Source of the DNA: Betaproteobacteria bacterium
Lineage (GTDB): Bacteria > Pseudomonadota > Gammaproteobacteria > Burkholderiales > SG8-41
Assembly: GCA_020028375.1 (NCBI GenBank)
Contig: JAHZNX010000113.1
Coordinates: forward strand, 1-9,204
Direction of reading: 5' to 3'
Length of the DNA stretch: 9,204 nt
A program made the position numbers and the translations under genes. Positions 1-5,699 of the stretch are shown here, in pieces (position 1 is the stretch's first letter; every line of letters starts with the position of its first letter). The notes under the pieces are model-generated. The model ran no database searches. It was not told the origin of the DNA and worked only from the letters and a program-made list of their open reading frames with translations.

Positions 1-584
1 TCCTGCAGGACTTCCCCGACCGGCCGGCTCACGAGGTCGCCGCGCAGGGCGGGTATGACGCAGAAGGTGCAGCGATGGTTGCACCCCTCGGCGATCTTGA
101 GATAGGCGTAATGCGCCGGCGTGAGCTTGATGCCCTGGGGCGGGATCAGGCCCACGTAGGGGTCATGCGGCTGCGGCAGGTGCTCGTGCACCGCGCGCAT
201 CACGGCATCGGTCGCGTGCGGGCCGGTCACCGCCAGCACCCGCGGGTGGGTCTTCCTGACGATGTCGCCCTTGGCGCCGAGGCAGCCGGTGACGATCACT
301 CGTCCGTTCGCCGCCAGCGCCTCGCCGATCGCGCCGAGGGATTCGTCGATCGCGGCATCGATGAAGCCGCAGGTGTTGACGACGACGAGGTCGGCGTCTT
401 CGTAAGTCGGCGCGACCTGATAGCCCTCGGCGCGCAGCTGCGTGAGGATGCGCTCGGAATCCACCAGCGCCTTGGGGCAGCCGAGGGAGACGAACCCGAC
501 CTTCGGGCCCGCCGCGCCGGGGCGGCGCGCGGCCGCTCCGCGATCAGGACTTGCCCTTGTCGTCTTCGCTCTTGCCGCTGTCAT
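1..584 (-). CDS. rimO: Ribosomal protein S12 methylthiotransferase RimO (N-terminal part, cut by window edge)
   Basis: RimO is a cytoplasmic radical-SAM enzyme with two iron-sulfur clusters that methylthiolates a conserved aspartate of ribosomal protein S12. About 194 residues are present and the C-terminal part lies beyond base 1. The N-terminal UPF0004 domain is visible (KVGFVSLGCPKALVDSER, then VVNTCGFID and VTGCLGAKGD), and its three cysteines are the usual ligands of the auxiliary cluster. It is followed by the radical-SAM motif CNHRCTFC (CxxxCxxC) and then the family-typical sequence RGDLVSRPVGEVLQ. The only in-frame start I see before the conserved core is the ATG at 584. It lies inside the end of phaR (41-nt overlap in a different frame) and gives an Ala/Arg-rich leader of about 27 residues before KVGF, longer than in E. 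coli RimO. No clear Shine-Dalgarno precedes it, so translation may be coupled to phaR. The related enzyme MiaB is less likely because the sequence follows RimO closely. Confidence 0.93.
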   Translation of the reverse strand, partial: MTAARAKTTRASPDRGAAARRPGAAGPKVGFVSLGCPKALVDSERILTQLRAEGYQVAPTYEDADLVVVNTCGFIDAAIDESLGAIGEALAANGRVIVTGCLGAKGDIVRKTHPRVLAVTGPHATDAVMRAVHEHLPQPHDPYVGLIPPQGIKLTPAHYAYLKIAEGCNHRCTFCVIPALRGDLVSRPVGEVLQ

Positions 585-1170
585 GCGCCGGCGACTGCGG
601 CGATCGGGCATCGCCGGTCTGGCGCGGGGCGCCGCCGGGGAAACCGGGGAAGGGGAAATTGCCGAACAGGTTGCGGGTCTGCTGCTGCAGCTGCTGCTGC
701 ATCTCCATGAAGGCGTTGGCGCTCTGCTCGAGATAGCTGCCCATCAGCCCCTGGATCGCGGGCCCCTGCATCTTGACGAATTCATTCCAGGCTTCGGTGC
801 TGAGCATCGGGTTCCCGCCGTACATCTGCCGCGACTGCTCCTGCAGGCGCTTCTGCATGTCGATGAACGTCTTGATGTTCTTCTCGAGGTAATTCCCCAT
901 CATTCCCTGCATGGCATTCCCGTAGAAGCGGATGATCTGCGACAGCATGTCGCTCGAGAACATCGGCGCGCCGGCGCTTTCTTCTTCGAGAATGATCTGC
1001 AGCAAAATGCTGCGCGTCAGGTCCTCGTGGGTCTTGGCGTCTTCGACCTTGAAGTCCGCCTGCTCCAGCACCAGCTTCTTGACGTCCGAAAGCGTGATGT
1101 AACTGCTTGTTTCGGTGTCGTAAAGCCGGCGATTCGGGTATTTCTTGATGATCCGGAGTTGCTGCGCCAT
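544..1170 (-). CDS. phaR: Polyhydroxyalkanoate synthesis repressor PhaR
   Basis: PhaR is a DNA-binding protein that also binds PHA granules. In characterised bacteria it represses phasin genes and its own gene until polymer appears. This copy has 208 residues. The N-terminal DNA-binding/PHB-accumulation regulator domain spans about residues 5-65, with the hallmark IIKKYPNRRLYDTETSSYIT. Two copies of the PHB-accumulation regulatory repeat follow, at about 70-118 and 123-170, sharing a GxAxQGxMGxYLE core and a Gln-rich helix. The tail from about 171 is Pro/Gly-rich and then charged (ending DKGKS), and looks disordered. The ATG at 1170 places the conserved domain at the very N-terminus, as usual. 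A weak GAGAG Shine-Dalgarno lies about 10 nt upstream. The gene follows phaB by 195 nt and has its own candidate promoter there. Its 3' end overlaps the rimO start. Identification as PhaR is firm; the target genes here are inferred. Confidence 0.95.
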   Translation of the reverse strand: MAQQLRIIKKYPNRRLYDTETSSYITLSDVKKLVLEQADFKVEDAKTHEDLTRSILLQIILEEESAGAPMFSSDMLSQIIRFYGNAMQGMMGNYLEKNIKTFIDMQKRLQEQSRQMYGGNPMLSTEAWNEFVKMQGPAIQGLMGSYLEQSANAFMEMQQQLQQQTRNLFGNFPFPGFPGGAPRQTGDARSPQSPAHDSGKSEDDKGKS

Positions 1171-1199
1171 GTTGAAACCGCTCTCAGCCAGGGGTTGCC

Positions 1200-1228
1200 A
1201 TTATTCCATTCTCGTCGAGCGATTGCAA
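1200..1228 (-). promoter_or_regulatory. Candidate sigma-70 promoter for phaR
   Basis: On the minus strand, TTGCAA (1228-1223, 4 of 6 matches to TTGACA) and AATAAT (1205-1200, 5 of 6 to TATAAT) are separated by exactly 17 bp, in an AT-rich pocket of otherwise GC-rich DNA. Transcription would begin near 1193 and give a leader of about 23 nt before the phaR ATG. The -35 hexamer TTGCAA is itself a palindrome, so a protein binding there could compete with RNA polymerase. This would let phaR be expressed apart from phaCB. It is a consensus match only. Confidence 0.5.
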
Positions 1229-1296
1229 ACTAAAGGATTGAAATATATCGGTAAATCGTCCTGCCGCCCAAGCTTGGCATTGCCGGCCGACAAGAT

Positions 1297-1325
1297 TTGT
1301 GCGCGGCATCAATGGTGCAACACAA
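1297..1325. repeat. Short inverted repeat upstream of phaR (possible operator)
   Basis: TTGTG (1297-1301) and CACAA (1321-1325) form an inverted pair separated by 19 bp, with GTGCAA just inside the right arm. It lies between the phaB stop and the candidate phaR promoter. PhaR proteins are known to regulate their own genes and to bind TGC/GCA-rich sites, so this is a conceivable operator. The arms are only 5 bp and could be chance. Confidence 0.2.
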
Positions 1326-1365
1326 TAGGGGACGCGAATGAGAGCAGTCTTGGTCCGCCGGGATC

Positions 1366-2109
1366 CTAGTACATGTGCTGGCCGCCATTGATGGCGAGAT
1401 TGGCGCCGGTCATGAAACCTGCTTCGTCGGTGCACAGGTATGCGACCAGCGCCGCGACTTCATCCGGCGTGCCGAGCCGTCCGACCGGGATCTGGGGGAT
1501 GATCTTGGTGTCGAGGACGTCCTTGGGAACCGCGAGCACCATCTTGGTTCCGATGTAGCCCGGTGAGACCGTGTTCACGGTCACGCCCTTGCGCGCGACC
1601 TCCAGCGCGAGCGCCTTGGTGAATCCGTGCATGCCGGCCTTGGCCGCCGAATAGTTGGTCTGGCCGAACGCGCCCTTCTGCCCGTTGATCGAGGAGATGT
1701 TGATGATGCGGCCCCAGCCGCGGTCCACCATGCCGTCGCACACGGCCTTGGTGACGTTGAACACGCTGTCGAGGTTGGTGTGCAGGACCGCGTCCCAATC
1801 CGGCTTGCCCATCTTCCGGAACGAGGCATCGCGCGTGATGCCGGCGTTGTTGACGAGGATGTCGACGGGCCCTGTTTCCGCCTGGATTTTCGCGACCGCC
1901 TTCCGGGAGGATTCGAAGTCGGTAACGTCGATCTGCACCGCGTGAAATTCGAGCCCCCGGGCCTTCATGTCCTTCACCCATTGTTCGGCCTTGGTATTTC
2001 CGGGCGAATAGGTCGCGACGACTCTGTGCCCCGACTTGGCCAGCCGCATACAGATCGCCTCGCCGATCCCGCCCATGCCGCCGGTTACGACCGCTACTCT
2101 CTGTGCCAT
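1366..2109 (-). CDS. phaB: Acetoacetyl-CoA reductase PhaB (NADPH-dependent SDR)
   Basis: PhaB reduces acetoacetyl-CoA to (R)-3-hydroxybutyryl-CoA, the monomer for PHB synthesis, normally with NADPH. It acts in the cytoplasm, usually as a tetramer. The 247-residue length is typical. The Rossmann nucleotide-binding motif TGGMGGIG is at 9-16 and the SDR motif NNAG at 87-90. The catalytic residues are Asn112, Ser140 (in NISS), Tyr153 and Lys157 (YSAAK), and the Ser-Tyr-Lys numbering matches the well-studied Cupriavidus enzyme. The family-typical C-terminus reads NGGQHMY. The start is the ATG at 2109, which gives the classic MAQRVAVVTGG beginning and has a purine-rich GGGGGA ribosome-binding site about 6 nt upstream. 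The frame stays open to an ATG at 2190, but that adds unconserved residues. It lies 164 nt after phaC, probably in the same transcript, and feeds PhaC directly. The similar FabG is less likely given the close match and context. Confidence 0.97.
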   Translation of the reverse strand: MAQRVAVVTGGMGGIGEAICMRLAKSGHRVVATYSPGNTKAEQWVKDMKARGLEFHAVQIDVTDFESSRKAVAKIQAETGPVDILVNNAGITRDASFRKMGKPDWDAVLHTNLDSVFNVTKAVCDGMVDRGWGRIINISSINGQKGAFGQTNYSAAKAGMHGFTKALALEVARKGVTVNTVSPGYIGTKMVLAVPKDVLDTKIIPQIPVGRLGTPDEVAALVAYLCTDEAGFMTGANLAINGGQHMY

Positions 2110-2223
2110 GATCGTTCCCCCACTCCGATTCGTTACTTGTTTCTCGACGGCGGCCTCTGACATGTCATCGCGAGATATCAGCGCAATCATGTCGGCCGCC
2201 CTGCGCGCCGCCGGGGGTCAGAT

Positions 2224-2244
2224 CCCCAAGAGAAACTTTTGGGG
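2224..2244 (-). other. Short hairpin between phaC and phaB
   Basis: CCCCAA (2224-2229) and TTGGGG (2239-2244) face each other and can extend to nine positions around a 3-nt loop. As minus-strand RNA the extension carries one A-C mismatch; as plus-strand RNA it carries a G-U pair. No U-run follows on the minus strand, so this is not a standard intrinsic terminator. It may slow decay of, or partly attenuate, the phaC-phaB message, or have no role. Confidence 0.3.
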
Positions 2245-2273
2245 CCCCTCTTCCGCCCCTCGACGCGCTCCCG

Positions 2274-4037
2274 TCAGCCGCCACCGACTGAGCCGCACTT
2301 TTCCTTGACGTAGCGCCCCGGCGCTGGCTCGATTTCCGGGTACTGCGCGTTGCCCAACTGGCTGCGCGCTGGGACGTCGCGCCCGCCGAAGGCCGCGAGC
2401 CAGTCTCCCCAGTGCTTCCACCAGCTCCCCGGCCGGGAAGTCGATGCAGCAAGCCACCGATCCGGTTCCTGCGCCAGGTCCGCATTGAGCCAGAAATTGC
2501 GGCGGTTCTTCGACGCTGGATTGATGACGCCGGCAATGTGCCCGCTTGCTGACAGGACGAATTCGATTCTACCCCCGAGGAGGCGGGTGCTGGCGAAGGC
2601 GGTACGCCAGGGAACGATATGGTCCTCCCGGGTCGCCAGCACGTACGCCGGCATGTCCACCCGGCCGAGGTCCACGGGCACCCCGCACATCGTGAGCTTC
2701 CCGGGTAGCCGCAGGTTGTTCTCGAGATAGGTATTGCGGACGTAATAGACGTACATTGCCCCGGGAAGGTTGGTGCTGTCGGCGTTCCAGTAGAGCAGAT
2801 CGAAGGGGTCGGGAGTCCCGCCCTTGAGGTAGTTGTTCACCACGTACTGCCAGATGAGGTCGTTCGCGCGGAGGCTGGCGAATGTCAGGGCGAGTTCCCG
2901 CCCGTGCAGCAAGCCCCCCTCCCGGAAGTCGCGCTCGCGCTGGCTCACGTAGGCCTCGTCCACGAACACCGAAAGCTCGCCGGTGTCGCTGAAATCGAGC
3001 ATGGTGGCGAGGAGGGTGAGGCTTGCCACGTGCTCATCGCCCTTCGCGCGCAGCACCGCGAGCGCCGCGCCGAGGAGCGTGCCGCCGACGCAGAAGCCGA
3101 GCGCGTTGGCCTGCCCGGCGCCGCAGACTTCCCGCGCTACGGCAAGCGCCCTTATCACGCCGTGCTCGAGGTAGTCGTCCCAGTTCGCGCGGCCCATGGC
3201 GGCAGGCACGTTGCGCCATGAAACCATGAAGACGGTGTGCCCGCGCTCGACGGCATAGCGCACGAAGGAGTTCTCCGGCTGCAGGTCGAGGATGTAGTAC
3301 TTGTTGATGCAGGGCGGGACCATGACCAGCGGGCGCTCGAACACCTTCTCCGTGGCAGGCCGGTACTGGATCAACTGCATGAAATCGTTCTCGTACACGA
3401 CCGCGCCGGGCGTGACGGCGAGATTGCGGCCGACCTCGAAGGCAGAATCGTCGGTCATCGAGATCATGCCCTTCTCGAGGTCGGCGGCGAGGTTTTGCAG
3501 GCCGCGATTCACGCTCTCGCCGTCGGTCTCCGCCGCGAGCTTGAGCGCCTCGGGATTGCTCCACGGGAAGTTGGCCGGCGACATGGCGTCGATGTACTGG
3601 CGCGTGAAGAACTCGAGCTTTTTCTTGGCATGGGGCTCGAGCCTGGCGGCGCCGGCGACTTCACGCAGCCACTCGGCGGTCAACAGGTAGGACTGCGTGG
3701 TGAAATCGAACCAGGGCTGCGCTCTCCACTCGGGCGCGCGAAAGCGCCGGTCGGAGGGATCGGGCGCGATCACCGGCTGCGCCGGCGCCTCGGGCCGGTT
3801 CAGCGCATAGGCCGCCCACAATTCGAGCCGCTTGCGGTAGTGGCGATTCTGGAGCTCCGCCAGGCGCCCGGCATCCTGGGCAAGAGCGGCAGCAAGCGAC
3901 TTCACCAGCTCCTCAGTCCCGATGGCGGAGTCGAGCCCGAGTGGCCGCACGACGCCCTCGATCAGTCGGCGGTTCAGCGCCTCGATCATTTCGCGCGCGG
4001 AATCCATGTCGTGGGGTGATCGTTTCGCGGCGGACAC
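2274..4037 (-). CDS. phaC: Class I poly(3-hydroxyalkanoate) synthase PhaC
   Basis: PhaC polymerises (R)-3-hydroxyacyl-CoA, typically 3-hydroxybutyryl-CoA, into polyester at the surface of cytoplasmic granules and releases CoA. The 587 residues match class I synthases. The N-terminal PhaC_N domain spans about 70-260 and the alpha/beta-hydrolase catalytic domain about 230-545. The lipase-like box is GFCVGG with nucleophile Cys316. The catalytic Asp472 lies in ATREDHIVPW and His500 in SASGHIAGVINP. The spacing between these residues equals that of the Cupriavidus triad (319/480/508) to within a few positions. The Trp-rich KHWGDWLAAF near 541-550 is also family-like. The start shown is a GTG at 4037, the first start after an in-frame stop; ATG at 4007 (577 residues) is the alternative. 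Neither has a clear Shine-Dalgarno. phaB follows; no phaA lies between them. Length and a single gene argue against class II to IV enzymes. Confidence 0.96.
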   Translation of the reverse strand: MSAAKRSPHDMDSAREMIEALNRRLIEGVVRPLGLDSAIGTEELVKSLAAALAQDAGRLAELQNRHYRKRLELWAAYALNRPEAPAQPVIAPDPSDRRFRAPEWRAQPWFDFTTQSYLLTAEWLREVAGAARLEPHAKKKLEFFTRQYIDAMSPANFPWSNPEALKLAAETDGESVNRGLQNLAADLEKGMISMTDDSAFEVGRNLAVTPGAVVYENDFMQLIQYRPATEKVFERPLVMVPPCINKYYILDLQPENSFVRYAVERGHTVFMVSWRNVPAAMGRANWDDYLEHGVIRALAVAREVCGAGQANALGFCVGGTLLGAALAVLRAKGDEHVASLTLLATMLDFSDTGELSVFVDEAYVSQRERDFREGGLLHGRELALTFASLRANDLIWQYVVNNYLKGGTPDPFDLLYWNADSTNLPGAMYVYYVRNTYLENNLRLPGKLTMCGVPVDLGRVDMPAYVLATREDHIVPWRTAFASTRLLGGRIEFVLSASGHIAGVINPASKNRRNFWLNADLAQEPDRWLAASTSRPGSWWKHWGDWLAAFGGRDVPARSQLGNAQYPEIEPAPGRYVKEKCGSVGGG

Positions 4038-4139
4038 AAGGTACCGGTCAGGAGTTGCTACAGTCTAGAACACGCGGATTACAGTTGGGAGTGCGGCCGC
4101 GCGTCATTCCGGGACGTCCCTGGGAAGGCGCCCGCGCCG

Positions 4140-4916
4140 TCAGGTGTGTTGGTGCGTCAGCTCGCCCACCAGCCAGATGGTGGCGACCCCGAGCAGGATC
4201 AGCACCACCTGCTGCAGCGTCGCCTGGAGCTCCGGGCGCTTGTGCAGGCCGGGGATCAGGTCGGCCACGGACACGTAGAGCATGCTGGCCGCGGCGAGAC
4301 CGAGCAGCGGCGGTATCCAGTGCTGCACGTTCTGCAGCCCAAGGTATCCGAGCGCGCCGCCGAGCACCATCGCTGCGCTCGAGAGCACGTTTAACAGAAG
4401 GGCTCGGGTCTTGGAGTAACCGGAGTGGAGCAGGATCAGGAAATCGCCCACTTCCTGCGGGACCTCGTGGGCGATGATGGCGACCGCAGTGACGATGCCC
4501 AGCTCGTTGCTGGCAAGGAATGCAGCCGCGATCAGCACGCCGTCCACGAAGTTGTGGAAAGTGTCGCCGATCATGATCATCATGCCGCTGCGGCCGTGAT
4601 CGTGGTGCGCGGCGAGCGGTGGATCGTGCGCCTCGCACTGCTCGACGTGGCAATGGCGCCACAGCACCAGTTTCTCCAGCACGAAGAACAGCAGGATGCC
4701 GCCGAGAATGGTGAGCGCCATGGACTCCAGGCTGTCCGCGCGCTCGAAGGCCTGCGGCAGCAGCTCGAGGAATACCGCGCCGAGCAGCGTTCCCACCGCG
4801 TAGCTGATCAATACCGGGATCCACGACACGCGCGCGCTCAACGCGAGCGCCGCCGCGGCGACGACCGAGAGCACGCCCCCCGCCACGGTCGCGGCCGTTA
4901 TCCAAACCAGCGTCAT
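4140..4916 (-). CDS. ZIP-family divalent metal transporter
   Basis: This is an inner-membrane protein of the ZIP family, which moves zinc or similar divalent metals (Fe, Mn) towards the cytoplasm. It has 258 residues and about seven to eight hydrophobic segments, at roughly 3-27, 32-52, 66-86, 111-135, 139-163, 170-193, 199-220 and 231-251. The metal-path signatures are intact: HNFVDG at 121-126 (His121, Asn122, Asp125) and HEVPQEVGDFLIL from 150 (His150, Glu151, Gln154, Glu155, Asp158). The loop before the first signature is His/Cys-rich (HCHVEQCEAHD at 88-98, then HHDHG at 104-108), as in many ZIP proteins, and probably binds metal. It starts at the ATG at 4916, behind a weak GGAAA ribosome-binding site. 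It lies between pgeF and phaC in the same direction but has its own extended -10 promoter. Substrate specificity cannot be read from sequence, so no gene symbol is given; a ZupT- or GufA-like role is possible. Confidence 0.9.
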   Translation of the reverse strand: MTLVWITAATVAGGVLSVVAAAALALSARVSWIPVLISYAVGTLLGAVFLELLPQAFERADSLESMALTILGGILLFFVLEKLVLWRHCHVEQCEAHDPPLAAHHDHGRSGMMIMIGDTFHNFVDGVLIAAAFLASNELGIVTAVAIIAHEVPQEVGDFLILLHSGYSKTRALLLNVLSSAAMVLGGALGYLGLQNVQHWIPPLLGLAAASMLYVSVADLIPGLHKRPELQATLQQVVLILLGVATIWLVGELTHQHT

Positions 4917-4952
4917 CGGATTTCCATTGCCGAGCTGCGGAGGAAGCGGCGA

Positions 4953-4961
4953 ATTATATCA
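4953..4961 (-). promoter_or_regulatory. Extended -10 promoter for the ZIP transporter gene
   Basis: The minus strand reads TGATATAAT: a perfect TATAAT -10 hexamer (4958-4953) preceded by TG at the position that defines an extended -10 element. No good -35 hexamer is present 16-18 bp upstream, as is common for extended -10 promoters. It overlaps the pgeF stop codon and would start transcription near 4946, about 30 nt before the transporter ATG. This allows expression of the transporter, and possibly phaC behind it, separately from rluD-pgeF. Confidence 0.55.
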
Positions 4962-5699
4962 GCCAGTGCGCCAGATCAGCGCCGCCATGCGTCCGGTCGT
5001 GCGGCTGCGGCGGTAGGAGAAAAAACGCCGCGCATCGGAATAGGTGCACAGCTCGCCGCCGTGAATCGCGGCGACCCCCGCGCGTCGCAGGCACTGGCGC
5101 GCGAGCAGGAAGAGATCGGCCAGCCACTTGCCGGCGGCGTGTGGCGTAAACGCCGCCGCCGCGCCCGCGTCGCGCGCGAGGAACGCGTCGCGCACGTCGT
5201 TGCCGACTTCGAAGGCTGTGGCGCCGATGCCGGGGCCCAGATAGGCGGTGAGGCCGCGGGGATTACACGCCATGCCGCGAACGGTGTTCTCGACCACGCC
5301 TGCGGCGAGACCGCGCCAGCCGGCATGGGCGATCGCAACCGTGGCCCCCGTGCCGTCGGCGAGCAGAACGGGTATGCAGTCAGCCACCAGTACCGCGCAG
5401 ACCGTGCCCGGGCGGCGGGCAATGGCGGCGTCGGCCTCGGGCGCATCGGTCAATGCGTCCGCCTCGACGACTGCGGAACCGTGCACCTGCCGCAACCATC
5501 TCGGCTGCTGGGGCAGGAGCGCGTTCAGCCTGTCGCGGTTGGCCGCGACTGCCTGCGGATCGTCACCCGTGCGCAATCCCAGATTGAAGCTCGCGTACGG
5601 CCCCTGGCTGACACCCCCGGCGCGGGTGGTGATGAGCGCCTTGACGCCCCCGGGTGCGGGCCAGTCCGGTACGATCCAGTCCGGATGCGGGGCATTCAT
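4959..5699 (-). CDS. pgeF: PgeF/YfiH family protein (peptidoglycan editing factor, purine nucleoside phosphorylase; 'laccase-domain' protein)
   Basis: Members of this family (YfiH, YlmD, human FAMIN/LACC1) have purine nucleoside phosphorylase and adenosine deaminase activity. E. coli PgeF also keeps L-Ser from replacing L-Ala in peptidoglycan precursors. The older name 'multicopper polyphenol oxidase' is probably misleading. The 246 residues match the family. The zinc-binding His-Cys-His set is present: His73 in RQVHG, Cys108 in VADCIPVLL and His125 in IAHAGWRG. Other family motifs are SFNLG at 37-41, YLGPGIG near 153-159, and the C-terminal CTYSDARRFFSYRR followed by GRMAALIW. The chosen start is the ATG at 5699, which gives the normal N-terminus; the frame is open for another 95 codons upstream, but that stretch lies over rluD and is unconserved. 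The start overlaps the rluD stop as ATGA, the signature of translational coupling. The rluD-pgeF order is widespread in proteobacteria. Confidence 0.94.
   Translation of the reverse strand: MNAPHPDWIVPDWPAPGGVKALITTRAGGVSQGPYASFNLGLRTGDDPQAVAANRDRLNALLPQQPRWLRQVHGSAVVEADALTDAPEADAAIARRPGTVCAVLVADCIPVLLADGTGATVAIAHAGWRGLAAGVVENTVRGMACNPRGLTAYLGPGIGATAFEVGNDVRDAFLARDAGAAAAFTPHAAGKWLADLFLLARQCLRRAGVAAIHGGELCTYSDARRFFSYRRSRTTGRMAALIWRTG

Noticed and set aside
675..702. CTG/CAG-rich run as a microsatellite or structural RNA
   Set aside because: It encodes the Gln/Leu-rich amphipathic helix of the second PhaR repeat and is interrupted, so coding constraint explains it.
1268..1277. 10-bp palindrome CCAAGCTTGG downstream of phaB as a terminator
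   Set aside because: A perfect palindrome leaves no loop, the arms are short and no T-run follows on the minus strand.
2110..2190. N-terminal extension of phaB to the ATG at 2190
   Set aside because: The family start MAQRVAVVTGG is at 2109 with a good ribosome-binding site; the extra 27 residues are unconserved.
3237..4019. 260-codon plus-strand open frame opposite phaC
   Set aside because: It mirrors the codon pattern of phaC on the other strand and has no ribosome-binding site or family resemblance.
4107..4126. Bulged hairpin (TTCC-GGGACGTCCC-TG-GGAA) after the ZIP gene as an intrinsic terminator
   Set aside because: The stem is short with a 2-nt bulge and no U-run follows in the direction of transcription; at most a weak pause site.
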